Below, piece by piece: positions 24,533 through 33,636 of a stretch of DNA of 64,000 nt (the first letter of the stretch is position 1; each line of letters opens with the position of its first letter). The DNA comes from Pseudomonas sp. GM48 (lineage in GTDB: Bacteria; Pseudomonadota; Gammaproteobacteria; Pseudomonadales; Pseudomonadaceae): positions 1 to 64,000 of the forward strand of contig NZ_AKJM01000116.1 of NCBI RefSeq assembly GCF_000282335.1. Direction: 5' to 3'. The notes below the pieces were generated by a model. That model saw only the letters and a list, made by a program, of their open reading frames with translations, made no database searches and had not been told where the DNA came from. Made by a program: the position numbers and the translations under genes.

Positions 24533-26189
24533 AAGGTGCCTCATTCTTGTTATTGGCGATGGTCGAGTCTTGCGGCTCCACGGACGATTTCACCCGTTGA
24601 ATACCCCGAATTAGATCAGCGGCTTTCTCAGCGATCATGATTGTCGGCGCGTTAGTATTGCCGCCTATAAGGGTCGGCATGATGGAAGCATCGACAATGC
24701 GTAAGCCCTGTAACCCATGCACCCGCAGCTTCGAGTCCACCACAGCAAGTGCGTCAATGCCCATCCGGCAGGTGCCCACTGGGTGATAAACGCTGTCGGT
24801 ACGACGTCGTAGAATGGCGCGGATCTGCTCATCGGTGCCGATTTCTGCGGTATACAGATCTTGAGTGATCCAACTGGCAAGAGCGGGAGCCTGCATCAGC
24901 TGACGGGTGATTTTGAACGCCGCGACCATGTCTTCAAGATCTTGTGGATCCTGAAGAAAGGCCGGATCAATCAATGGCCTCGCTTGCGGGTCATTGCTGG
25001 CCAGCGACACCGCACCGCGACTGCGTGGTCGCAGAAGGCAAACATGGCAGGAAAGTCCATGACCGAGTCGCAATTTGCGGGCATGATCCTCGACCGGCGC
25101 GACGACGAAATGCAGTTGAATATCCGGCTTGTCCAAAGCCTCGCGAGTTTTAAGAAACGCCCCGCCTTCGGCAAAGTTCGAGGTCAACATGCCCCGACGC
25201 TCATTTCGAAAACGGACTGCCTCTTTCAGCAGCTTCGCACCGCCGCCCATGGAGAGGCCCATTGCGTCGAGGCTGGGTGTTTTGTAAACGAAGACAAAAT
25301 CCGGGTGATCCTGCAGGTTCTGGCCTACCCCTGGAAGATTCAGCAGGACTTTGATGCCGTGGCGTTGCAGTTCTGCCTCCGGCCCCACACCAGAAAGCAT
25401 CAACAGTTGTGGCGTCTGAAAGGCTCCGGCGGCAAGGATTACTTCCCGATGTGCCCTTAACACATGAATTTGGCCATGTTGAAGAACTTCCACACCTACG
25501 GCGCGGGTACCTTCGAATAGAATGCGTTGAACCTGTGCCCGGGTTTCCACCGTAAGATTGTTGCGTACACCTATATGAGGAAGAAGATAGGCTCGCGCTG
25601 CACTACAACGCTCACCATGCTTTTGCGTCACCTGGTAAATACCTACGCCTTCCTGCTCGGCACCGTTGAAATCGTCGTTGAGCGGCAACCCGGTCTGACG
25701 GGCCGCGTCCAGAAATCGCTGCTGAAACGGGTTGTCGGAACGTAGATCGCTTACCCACAACGGCCCGTCTCGACCGTGCCATTCGTTATCGATTCGCTCG
25801 TTGTGTTCGCTGAGGCGAAAGTAAGGCAGCACGTCTCTGAACGCCCAGCCGTTATTACCCAACGAAGCCCAATGGTCGTAGTCCCATTGATGTCCCCGCA
25901 CATAAATCATGGCGTTGATCGCTGATGATCCGCCCAATGTCTTACCGCGAGGCTGGTAGCCTTTGCGGCCAGCAAGAGCTATTTGCGGAACGGTTTCAAA
26001 CGACCAGTTGTTCACCGAAGTCGGCACCATGGCCACCATAGCGGCTGGGATATTGACCAGGCTTGTTTGACCGCTTCCACCCGCCTCCAGCACACAAACG
26101 CTGACGTTCGGATCTTCGGTCAACCTGCTTGCAACCACACACCCACCGGAGCCACCACCCACAACGATGTAATCGAAGGTCTTTTTCAT
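24519..26189 (-). CDS. GMC-family FAD oxidoreductase (alcohol/choline dehydrogenase type)
   Basis: 556 residues. The ATG at 26189 opens FDYIVVGGGSGGCVVASRL, the FAD motif. The GMC signatures are GKTLGGSSAINAMIYVRGH and GAFQTPQLLMLSGVGP. The C-terminus has the active-site His in YHPVGTCRMG and the Asn/His of DASIMPTLIGGNTNAPTIM. It oxidises primary alcohols to aldehydes, probably with a quinone or respiratory acceptor. It overlaps the BVMO-esterase gene by 14 bases, so the two act together, and the alcohol released by the esterase is a natural substrate. Confidence 0.88.
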   Translation of the reverse strand: MKKTFDYIVVGGGSGGCVVASRLTEDPNVSVCVLEAGGSGQTSLVNIPAAMVAMVPTSVNNWSFETVPQIALAGRKGYQPRGKTLGGSSAINAMIYVRGHQWDYDHWASLGNNGWAFRDVLPYFRLSEHNERIDNEWHGRDGPLWVSDLRSDNPFQQRFLDAARQTGLPLNDDFNGAEQEGVGIYQVTQKHGERCSAARAYLLPHIGVRNNLTVETRAQVQRILFEGTRAVGVEVLQHGQIHVLRAHREVILAAGAFQTPQLLMLSGVGPEAELQRHGIKVLLNLPGVGQNLQDHPDFVFVYKTPSLDAMGLSMGGGAKLLKEAVRFRNERRGMLTSNFAEGGAFLKTREALDKPDIQLHFVVAPVEDHARKLRLGHGLSCHVCLLRPRSRGAVSLASNDPQARPLIDPAFLQDPQDLEDMVAAFKITRQLMQAPALASWITQDLYTAEIGTDEQIRAILRRRTDSVYHPVGTCRMGIDALAVVDSKLRVHGLQGLRIVDASIMPTLIGGNTNAPTIMIAEKAADLIRGIQRVKSSVEPQDSTIANNKNEAPYVVA

Positions 26190-26366
26190 TATTGTTTTCT
26201 CACGCACAGGACAGTGCGAAGTCCGGACGTCTAATCAGAAACGTGTAATAGCAAGTTCTGATTCGCGCCAAGCACCACGACAGCCTTTATTGTTGTTGGA
26301 ACGGCTAGCCGAACACGGATGATGGTGACGCCCATCAGGGAAGAGACCAATGCTGGAAAGGGCCAG

Positions 26367-27422
26367 ATGCTTTATTATTTGGGCCAACCTTTCGCAATAG
26401 GCCAAAGAGGCATGAGCTTTCGGGATTTTATGCGCGGCCCCGCCAGCGCCTTGTTACAGCTTGAGTTCGGTCGTGAAAAAGGCCTGTCAGCTACTGCTGT
26501 TCTGGCGGGCTCGGGACTGACTCAGGCGCAATTAAGCGATCCGAATGTCGAGGTGACCGCCGACCAAGAGCTACGCTTGATCAGCAATTTGTTGACGCCT
26601 CTGGGGAATCCATCCGGCTTGGGATTTGAAGTTGGTACACGCTATCACTTCTCCACCTATGGCCTATTCGGTTACGGCTTGATTAGCAGTGCGACTACAG
26701 GTGATGCCTTGGCACTGGCGTTGCGCTTTCTGCCGCTCACCTACGCTTTCACCGTCATCTTGTATGAAGAGCGACGCAATGATGGTGTGTTGACCTTCCA
26801 AGCACCTGGGCTAGCGTCGGACTTGCGAGACTTTGTACTGGCTCGGGATATGGCTGCAGCAGCGGTGCTGCTGAAAGAGTTGGCTGGTGAACACTTCGCA
26901 CTGTCGCGTTTTACCCTCAGAGCCACTGCACCAATCCTACCTGGCAATGATCACCTTTTGGGTACCCCTCCGGCCTACTCGGCCAGCTGCAATAGCCTGT
27001 CCTTCAATCGTGCGTTCCTGTCTCACCCCTTGCCTCAGGCCAATGCCGTCACGGTAAGCATGTGCGAACAGATGTGCACAAAATTGATGCAAAGCAGAGT
27101 CGCCCGCTCGGGCATGACTGCTCTAGTGCAGCACTACCTATCTAGCTTCGACAACACGCCTCCGGATCTTTCCGAAATAGCCCGTCTTACCCACATCAGC
27201 ACGCGCACCCTGAAGCGCCGACTGAACGATGAAGGCACCACATTTCGAACACTGCTGGCTGAGGCCCGCAGCTCCAGCGCCATCGAAATGCTCAATGACT
27301 CCCGCCTGAGCCTGACCGAGATCGCCGAGCGACTAGGTTTCAGTGACTTATCTAGCTTTTCTCAAGCATTCAAGCGATGGCATGGGGTGGCACCGAGCAA
27401 GTTTTCGAACTCAAAAAACTAG
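26367..27422 (+). CDS. AraC-family regulator with arabinose-binding-like (PF12625) N-terminus
   Basis: 351 residues from the ATG at 26367 (GGAAAGGG upstream); ATGs at 26319 and 26412 are possible. The N-terminal domain includes FGYGLISSATTGDALALALR, the pattern of the OruR/ArgR-like ligand domain. The C-terminal HTH pair is DLSEIARLTHISTRTLKRRL and LSLTEIAERLGFSDLSSFSQ, then AFKRWHGVAPSKF. It is divergent from the GMC-BVMO operon with 177 bases between, and most likely activates it. Confidence 0.85.
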   Translation: MLYYLGQPFAIGQRGMSFRDFMRGPASALLQLEFGREKGLSATAVLAGSGLTQAQLSDPNVEVTADQELRLISNLLTPLGNPSGLGFEVGTRYHFSTYGLFGYGLISSATTGDALALALRFLPLTYAFTVILYEERRNDGVLTFQAPGLASDLRDFVLARDMAAAAVLLKELAGEHFALSRFTLRATAPILPGNDHLLGTPPAYSASCNSLSFNRAFLSHPLPQANAVTVSMCEQMCTKLMQSRVARSGMTALVQHYLSSFDNTPPDLSEIARLTHISTRTLKRRLNDEGTTFRTLLAEARSSSAIEMLNDSRLSLTEIAERLGFSDLSSFSQAFKRWHGVAPSKFSNSKN

Positions 27423-27583
27423 CTGAAGACTGAAAAAAACACCTAACGTGCTTTCAATCTATAGCGTCAACAAATCGATAGGGTTGCCAGCTAACACGCG
27501 GCTACATAGTCTGACGTGAGCAATTGATTTTCGAATACCAGCAAGCGCCTCCGCTCGGAGACGCTAATTCAACGAGTTCTTGA

Positions 27584-28429
27584 TCACTTGGCAGAAACGA
27601 CGTTCTGATTCTGCTCTCCCAAGCCGTCAATCCATACACGTATCTGATCGCCAGGGTGCAGCCACTGCGGCTCTGGTTTCATCCCCATGCCTACCCCTGG
27701 AGGAGTGCCTGTGCAAATTACGTCACCGGGTTGCAGCGTCATGTACCGACTGCAGTAAGACACAATCTGCGCAACAGAAAAGATCATCGTTTTCGAATTG
27801 CCTGTTTGGCGCCGTTCACCGTTTATGTCCAGCCACATATCGAGGTTTTGCGGATCCGCGATCTCATCTCGAGTCACCAGCCAAGGCCCGATCGGGCCGA
27901 AGGTGTCGCATCCCTTGCCTTTATCCCATTGCGAGCATTGCATCTGAAATGCACGTTCAGAAACATCGTTCACCACGCAGTAACCAGCAACGTAGTCCAG
28001 AGCGTGGGCGTCGGATACATACTTAGCCTCACTACCAATGACTACCCCCAACTCAAGCTCCCAATCCAGCTTGGTGGAGTGAGGAGGCTGAACGATGTCG
28101 TCATTGGGCCCTGAAAGGCAACTGATGGCTTTATGAAAAATGATGGGTTCGGTGGGGATTGTCATGCCAGCTTCTTCAGCATGATCTCGGTAGTTGAGTC
28201 CAATGGCGATAAATTTTCGGACATGGGACACAGGGACTCCGTAACGAACGCCCTCCTCCACCACTGGCAGTAAAGCAACATCTAGCTCCGAGAGCTCCGC
28301 AAGAGCGGCTGGGGCCAGTACCGAAGGATCGATATCGGTGATATGCGCAGAGAGATCGCGGATCCGACCTTCGGCGTCCACCAAACCTGGACGCTCTTTG
28401 CCTGGCGGGCCAAAACGACAAAGCTTCAT
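27584..28429 (-). CDS. Fumarylacetoacetate hydrolase (FAH) family enzyme
   Basis: 281 residues. The FAH core is clear: FIAIGLNYRDHAEEAG, the metal-binding DWELELGVVIG (Asp-x-Glu-x-Glu), GYCVVNDVSERAFQ, KGCDTFGPIGPWLVT, and PGDVICTGTPPGVGMG. Members hydrolyse or decarboxylate acylpyruvates and 2-oxo-hept-3-ene-dioates in aromatic meta-cleavage, or act as ureidoglycolate lyase. The exact substrate is open. It is divergent from a GntR gene with a palindromic site between. Confidence 0.85.
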   Translation of the reverse strand: MKLCRFGPPGKERPGLVDAEGRIRDLSAHITDIDPSVLAPAALAELSELDVALLPVVEEGVRYGVPVSHVRKFIAIGLNYRDHAEEAGMTIPTEPIIFHKAISCLSGPNDDIVQPPHSTKLDWELELGVVIGSEAKYVSDAHALDYVAGYCVVNDVSERAFQMQCSQWDKGKGCDTFGPIGPWLVTRDEIADPQNLDMWLDINGERRQTGNSKTMIFSVAQIVSYCSRYMTLQPGDVICTGTPPGVGMGMKPEPQWLHPGDQIRVWIDGLGEQNQNVVSAK

Positions 28430-28648
28430 TACTACCTCGACTGTCTTCTAAGAAAAGGTGGGGCAACGAGCATCGATGGAGGCCATTGAAGGAAGCGCAG
28501 CCTCAATCAAGGTGCAATCCGTGCTCTGGCACCTGAAAAAACTGTGATGCCATCAGGATCAGTGTGCTGAGTGGACGATCCAACGAAAGCCCTAATGTGG
28601 AGCACTCTCAACAATCTGCCCCCCTACTGATAATTGAGAAAATCCATC

Positions 28649-28659
28649 TTATGACATAA
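28649..28659. promoter_or_regulatory. GntR-type operator palindrome
   Basis: TTATG-A-CATAA is a perfect 11-bp palindrome 47 bases before the gntR start and about 220 bases before the FAH start. The size and symmetry suit FadR-subfamily sites. Confidence 0.5.
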
Positions 28660-28706
28660 AATATATTTTTCGCAACAAACAATATTTTACTCCAGGGAGC
28701 AACATT

Positions 28707-29396
28707 GTGACGGTAGATAGGCAGCCAAAAAGCCTCACCCAGGCGACATACGAACGCCTGCACAGAGATGTTTTGTCCTGCGTTTTACCTCCTGGAAGTA
28801 GAGTTAACGTCAAGGAGCTAGCAGAACAGTACGAAGCCAGCGCAGGCGCGGTGCGAGAAGCTCTTTCTAGGATGACCTCAGAAGGGCTTGTCATTGCTGA
28901 ACCTCAAAAAGGGTTCCGAATTTCAGCTGTCTCGCTGGAGGATCTTAATGACCTCACGCAGGCCCGAATCGAGATAGAAGCGAGTTGCCTTCGCCACTCC
29001 TTCGAAAACAGCAGTATCGCCTGGGAGGCAAGGTTAGTTTCGGCCTACCACTGTCTTTCGAGAATTACCGGGCCCGACACCAGCGATGAGTACGAAGCGG
29101 ATGGTTGGAATGCAGCGCATAAGGCGTTTCATGAAGCATTGGTCAGCGCCTGCCCAAATACTTGGCTGTTGCGAATGCGAACAATGCTGTTCGAACAAAC
29201 TGCCCGCTATCGAGCGATGTCGATAGCGATGTCCACCAGGAATAGGGACATCACCGCTGAACACAAGAAGCTCTTCGATGCAGCCTTGGCAAAGGATGCG
29301 GACAAGGCCAGTGAGTTGTTGATACATCACATTCAGATGACTTCTTCGGCTCTGATAAAGGGGCTGAAGGGTGTCCAAGAAATGAAGGAGCAATAG
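28707..29396 (+). CDS. GntR-family regulator, FadR (FCD) subfamily
   Basis: 229 residues. The start is GTG at 28707 with GGGAGC seven bases upstream. The winged HTH is YERLHRDVLSCVLPPGSRVN, then AVREALSRMTSEGLV. The C-terminal FCD domain follows (LNDLTQARIEIEASCL, AHKAFHEALVSACPN, EHKKLFDAALAKDADKASEL), where Asp and His residues usually hold a metal and an acid effector. It is divergent from the FAH-family gene, which it likely represses. Confidence 0.88.
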   Translation: MTVDRQPKSLTQATYERLHRDVLSCVLPPGSRVNVKELAEQYEASAGAVREALSRMTSEGLVIAEPQKGFRISAVSLEDLNDLTQARIEIEASCLRHSFENSSIAWEARLVSAYHCLSRITGPDTSDEYEADGWNAAHKAFHEALVSACPNTWLLRMRTMLFEQTARYRAMSIAMSTRNRDITAEHKKLFDAALAKDADKASELLIHHIQMTSSALIKGLKGVQEMKEQ

Positions 29397-29529
29397 TGCT
29401 GAGTCGACCCTCTTGAATAGCATTGTCGTTCGTACAAATTGACTGGATCGCAATCAAATTCGAGCGGTAGCAAACGGGAGAATAAAACCTGGCGCTGCAG
29501 AATATCGGCTCCAACCATTCGGAGTCGGT

Positions 29530-30078
29530 ATGAAAAAATCATTTCTAGTCACTGGCATGTTGGCGCTTTCGTTGACCGCAGGGGTTACTCAAGCGCAAGG
29601 GTTCAAAGTGCAAAGCACCAGCCCTGTGAACGGACATCTTCAACAGGCGCAGTACGCTGATGCGTTCGGCTGCAGCGGTAAAAACCTCTCCCCTCAAATT
29701 TCCTGGAGTGGTGCTCCGCAGGGTACGAAAAGCTATGTGGTGACGATGTATGACCCCGACGCGCCTACCGGATCAGGCTGGTGGCACTGGGTGCTGGCTA
29801 ACGTACCCGGGAACATACACGAGCTAAAGGAAGGCGCAGGCAGTCCTGGTGGCAAGCTTCCAGCTGGCACGCTTGAGGTGCGGGGCGATACCGGTATGCC
29901 TGGTTACCTTGGGGCATGCCCGCCTGAAGGGCAGACACATAATTACTTGATTACGGTTCATGCACTGAAAGTCGATAGGCTCGAACTACCGCCTACTGCC
30001 ACACCGGCGATGTTGGGCTTTATGGTGCAGGGCAGCTCGCTTGGAAAAGCCACACTGACGGTAAAAGGTAACCGCTAA
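29530..30078 (+). CDS. YbhB/YbcL-type PEBP-fold exported protein
   Basis: 182 residues. The signal peptide MKKSFLVTGMLALSLTAGV ends at TQAQG. The phosphatidylethanolamine-binding-protein fold is shown by GKNLSPQISWSGAPQGTKSY, YDPDAPTGSGWWHWVLANVP and GACPPEGQTHNYLITVHAL. The family's biochemical role in bacteria is not settled. The stop TAA shares its last base with the following AraC ATG, so the two are co-translated. Confidence 0.87.
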   Translation: MKKSFLVTGMLALSLTAGVTQAQGFKVQSTSPVNGHLQQAQYADAFGCSGKNLSPQISWSGAPQGTKSYVVTMYDPDAPTGSGWWHWVLANVPGNIHELKEGAGSPGGKLPAGTLEVRGDTGMPGYLGACPPEGQTHNYLITVHALKVDRLELPPTATPAMLGFMVQGSSLGKATLTVKGNR

Positions 30079-30914
30079 TGTCGATGACCAACGCTTACGA
30101 CTCCTACAGCGCTCTGAACATCATTACCCGACCTGGAGTCGGGACAACAGGAGTCGTTCTCCAGCAAAAAAATCTGGAGTTCAAGCGTTTGTATATTGAA
30201 TCGCCTTTGCTGATATACGTAGAAAAAGGCATGAAATCTGTACGGTGGCCAGGGGGAAAGTATTTGATCCGCGCAGGCGAGGCGATCGTCGTAGCAGGTG
30301 GTCAATCGCTCGATATCACGAACAAACTAGCGGAAGACGGTAGCTACCGAGCCCACTGGTTGGTGTGGGATGAAACGCTGTTTGCCTCGAATGCCGAATC
30401 CAATTCGGATTTGCCAGTCATTAAAAATGCCCTCCCTATGAGAAGCGATATCGCAGATTTTGCGGACTCGCTTCACCGTGCAATTCAAGCAGTGGAGGAC
30501 AAGACCGTCCCGCCCATCATTGCTCGCCATCGCTTGCAAGAGCTTTTGGTTTGGGTGGGTGTAAACGGAGGACGCCTGGAGCACTCACGGCCGCCGACGA
30601 TGACAGCGAAAGTAAGACAGCTCATCAAAAAAGACCTAGCTGGCGAATGGAGCGCAGAAACCGTTGCGTCAGCATTTGCGATGAGCGAAGCCACAATGCG
30701 CCGAAGATTGGCTGAGGAAGGTACCAACTTAAGCAATCTGCTGATCGATGCTCGCATGTCTTTTGCATTGCAACTGCTCCAATCGACAGCTCAGCCAGTG
30801 ATGCAGATAGCACTTTCCGTCGGCTATCAGACACCGTCTCAATTTGCTGTCCGATTTCGAGATAGGTTCGGCTTTCCACCGACAGCAATTAGGGGGCATC
30901 GACGAGACAGTTGA
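30078..30914 (+). CDS. AraC-family transcriptional regulator
   Basis: 278 residues. There is a short cupin-like N-terminus (GGKYLIRAGEAIVVAGGQSL). The C-terminal HTH region reads SAETVASAFAMSEATMRRRL, then VMQIALSVGYQTPSQFAVRF and FGFPPTAIRGHR. It overlaps the PEBP gene by one base. It may control that gene or the adjoining hydrolase; nothing in the sequence decides this. Confidence 0.85.
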   Translation: MSMTNAYDSYSALNIITRPGVGTTGVVLQQKNLEFKRLYIESPLLIYVEKGMKSVRWPGGKYLIRAGEAIVVAGGQSLDITNKLAEDGSYRAHWLVWDETLFASNAESNSDLPVIKNALPMRSDIADFADSLHRAIQAVEDKTVPPIIARHRLQELLVWVGVNGGRLEHSRPPTMTAKVRQLIKKDLAGEWSAETVASAFAMSEATMRRRLAEEGTNLSNLLIDARMSFALQLLQSTAQPVMQIALSVGYQTPSQFAVRFRDRFGFPPTAIRGHRRDS

Positions 30915-30968
30915 CCATAGTGCGCGGTCATTCCCTTCACCGCATTGGAGACATTCGCTCGGGCATCG

Positions 30969-31595
30969 TTAGCTTCCTTGGGAAGTGAGGCCTTTAATAA
31001 TGATGGTCATCCATTGCGCCAGTACCCGCTCCATCATTTCCGGACTTATCGGAGCTGAGTCCGCTCGCCACATTAGGCTCAGGACGCCATTGGCTGCTGC
31101 CCACATCGAGGTAGTGGCCAAATATGGGTCTACGGTCGGATCAATCGATCCGTCAGCAATACCATCGGCAATGGCAGCTTCCATTTTGCTGTTTTGGTGC
31201 CTTACCAAATCGCTCACACGCGCTAGCGCTTCCGGTTCATTAGGAGGATCCGCTAGCAATCGAAACTCATTTGGGCGCTCAAGGGCGAACCGAAAGTAAC
31301 CTTTCGCAGCCATTTGAAGTCGTTCTAAAGGCGTCCCAGCTGCCGCATAAGCGGCATCCATGTAGGACTTGTTTTCCTCAAAAGCCCTTTCAGCGACGGC
31401 CATAAGCAACGCCGATCGTCCACCAATTCGGTTGTAGATGGTCTGCACCGCAACGTCTGCTCGTTCAGCAACAGCTTCGAGTGTCAAAGCGACTGCTCCA
31501 CCCTCCAAGATCAAGGCTTCGGCGTGTTCAATTATTGCTAGCCGCGTGGCCTCAGCCTTGCGTTGGGTGCGTGTGGGGAAGGTGATTTTTGTCAT
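30969..31595 (-). CDS. TetR-family repressor
   Basis: 208 residues from the ATG at 31595; the frame is open to 31760 across the divergent hydrolase start, so the longer version is unlikely. The HTH is ALTLEAVAERADVAVQTIYN, then RIGGRSALLMAVAERAFEE. There is no good ribosome-binding site, so it may be leaderless or weakly translated. It faces an alpha/beta hydrolase gene 80 bases away, with a palindrome between. Confidence 0.85.
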   Translation of the reverse strand: MTKITFPTRTQRKAEATRLAIIEHAEALILEGGAVALTLEAVAERADVAVQTIYNRIGGRSALLMAVAERAFEENKSYMDAAYAAAGTPLERLQMAAKGYFRFALERPNEFRLLADPPNEPEALARVSDLVRHQNSKMEAAIADGIADGSIDPTVDPYLATTSMWAAANGVLSLMWRADSAPISPEMMERVLAQWMTIIIKGLTSQGS

Positions 31596-31630
31596 GTCGC
31601 GAGTATACATGAAAGAATTTGTTGTAAGGC

Positions 31631-31646
31631 ATTCCAATTTTGGAAT
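31631..31646. promoter_or_regulatory. TetR operator candidate between tetR and hydrolase genes
   Basis: ATTCCAA-TT-TTGGAAT, with 7-bp arms, lies in the 80-base divergent gap, 30 bases before the hydrolase start. Confidence 0.6.
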
Positions 31647-31675
31647 AGCATCAAAAAAACAACAAGGACTCCACC

Positions 31676-32587
31676 ATGTCCCAACGTCTAGATGTCTCAT
31701 TTCCGTCCAATGGCGAAAGCTGCGCCGCCTGGCTGTACTTACCGGAAGAGCCTTCCCCACACCCCGTTGTCGTTATGGCTCATGGTCTGGGTGGAGTACG
31801 AGAAATGCGCTTGGATGCTTTTGCCGAGCGGTTCTGCGAGGCTGGGTATGCCTGTCTGGTATTCGACTACCGAAACTTCGGGGCGAGCGAAGGTGAACCT
31901 CGGCAGCTCCTGGACATAGCGAGCCAACAGGAGGACTGGCGATCAGCCGTAGCCTATGCCCGCGCCCGGAAAGAATTGGATCCGGCAAAGGTAATTCTTT
32001 GGGGATCCTCTTTTAGCGGAGGCCATGTGATTCATACCGCCGCCGCAGACGGAAAAATCGCCGCTGTAATCGCCCAGTGTCCTTTCACCGACGGCCTAGC
32101 CTCATTCTTCAAAGTCAATCCGCTGACCTCGCTCAAATTGACCGTGCTCGGTCTAGCAGACGTTGCGCGCTCATTACTTGGTGTTACGCCTGTAACCGTC
32201 AAAATTGCAGGGCCAAAGGGCTCTGCTGCGCTTATGACTGCTCAAGATGCCGAATCTGGATATCTCGGTTTAGTGCCAGCCAAATATCCCTTCAAAAATT
32301 ACGTAGCGGCGCGTTTTGCACTCAATATCACGCGTTACCGGCCGGGGAAGAAAACAACAAAACTCTTTTGTCCCATTTTTTTCTGCATCTGCGAGACAGA
32401 TACCGTTGCCCCTGCTGGCCCGACACTGCACTACGCCAAACGAGCTATGGATGCCGAGATTCATATTTGCCAGGAAGGCCATTTTGATATTTATGTCGGA
32501 GATGCCTTCGAGCGAGTCATCGAAAAGGAAATTGCATTTCTTAAACGCCGTGTTTCACGCGGCATGACACGCTTTCACCCCGCATAA
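31676..32587 (+). CDS. Alpha/beta hydrolase
   Basis: 303 residues. The ATG at 31676 has AAGGA seven bases upstream. The oxyanion stretch is VVVMAHGLGGVREMRLD, the nucleophile elbow ILWGSSFSGGHV, the acid region ICETDTVAPAGP and the His in QEGHFDIYVG. There is a lid insertion of about 90 residues in the middle. No signal peptide is seen. Substrate unknown; related proteins act on esters, acyl-CoAs or amides. It is followed after 100 bases by an SDR gene on the same strand and is probably repressed by the divergent TetR. Confidence 0.85.
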   Translation: MSQRLDVSFPSNGESCAAWLYLPEEPSPHPVVVMAHGLGGVREMRLDAFAERFCEAGYACLVFDYRNFGASEGEPRQLLDIASQQEDWRSAVAYARARKELDPAKVILWGSSFSGGHVIHTAAADGKIAAVIAQCPFTDGLASFFKVNPLTSLKLTVLGLADVARSLLGVTPVTVKIAGPKGSAALMTAQDAESGYLGLVPAKYPFKNYVAARFALNITRYRPGKKTTKLFCPIFFCICETDTVAPAGPTLHYAKRAMDAEIHICQEGHFDIYVGDAFERVIEKEIAFLKRRVSRGMTRFHPA

Positions 32588-32687
32588 CTGCAGTAACGCA
32601 TCTTCACAAAAAAGGACAATTACGCTCAAAAAAACACAGTTGCCAAACTGGAACTGACGCTTATGAACCTCAAGCAAAGGCATAATA

Positions 32688-33461
32688 ATGAATAACAAAC
32701 CTACCGTATTTATCACTGGCGCAGCCAAAGGCATCGGCGCTGAAACCGCATTAATGTTTTCCAAGAATGGATATCGTGTTGCCGCGACCGACATTAACGA
32801 AAAGGATCTGGAAAAACTAAAACAGCTTTTGGGTGATGAGCATTTTTACCGCCGGCTAGACGTTACTAATCCTGATGACTTTGCCGCGACACTCAAAGAG
32901 TTCGCTTTAGAAAACGGCGGAGCAATTGACGTACTTATTAATAACGCAGGCATAGCCTTTATAGATGACTTCGAAAAAATATCACTTGAAAAACATCTTG
33001 CGCTAACCGACATAAATGTTAATGGCGTACAAATCGGAGCCTTCCACGGGCTTCAATATCTAATGAAAAGTTCAAAGCCGACAATGATTAGCATGTGTTC
33101 TCTCAGCTCAGAATATGGCGTACCAAGCGAGGCTTCATATTCGGCCAGCAAGTTTTGGGTAAAGGGATTTACTGAGGCGATAAACATCGAATGGGATCGC
33201 CACGGAATCTATGTATGCGATGTCATGCCAAATTTTGTCGCGACTCCCATGATGCAAAATTTAGACGGAAAAATTGTACAATCAATCGGTATTAAGCTTA
33301 ACGCTAACGATGTAAGCGCAACCATATGGAAAGCAATACAGAATCGCAAACGCATCCATTGGGAAGTAGACACCTGGCGCCCTCGCCTACTCCGAAGCCT
33401 GAATAAACTGCTACCAAACAATATCCGCCGAGCCGCTATGAAGCATTTAAGCGGCTACTAA
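32688..33461 (+). CDS. Short-chain dehydrogenase/reductase (SDR)
   Basis: 257 residues. VFITGAAKGIGAETALMF is the cofactor motif, then AATDINEKD (Asp favours NAD), NNAG, the catalytic YSASKFWVKGF and a PNFVATPMM. It is low in G+C with many AAA and ATA codons, unlike the hydrolase before it. It lies 100 bases after the hydrolase and may share its promoter. It may act on an alcohol made by that hydrolase. Confidence 0.85.
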   Translation: MNNKPTVFITGAAKGIGAETALMFSKNGYRVAATDINEKDLEKLKQLLGDEHFYRRLDVTNPDDFAATLKEFALENGGAIDVLINNAGIAFIDDFEKISLEKHLALTDINVNGVQIGAFHGLQYLMKSSKPTMISMCSLSSEYGVPSEASYSASKFWVKGFTEAINIEWDRHGIYVCDVMPNFVATPMMQNLDGKIVQSIGIKLNANDVSATIWKAIQNRKRIHWEVDTWRPRLLRSLNKLLPNNIRRAAMKHLSGY

Positions 33462-33636
33462 GCAAAATTATATATAACTAGAACACCTAAGCACACCTTC
33501 GAATAAAAACAATCGGCGACAGCGAATAGTGAACCTATCGCCGAATGAGCACTGCTATTCCTGCAATAAACGTCACTAGCCACCCAAAATAATAAACTTA
33601 ATAAAAGGCTGATCCAACTAGCCTTGGGAGACATCT

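Noticed and set aside
24861..25460. Plus-strand 199-codon frame
   Set aside because: It is antisense to the GMC oxidoreductase gene.
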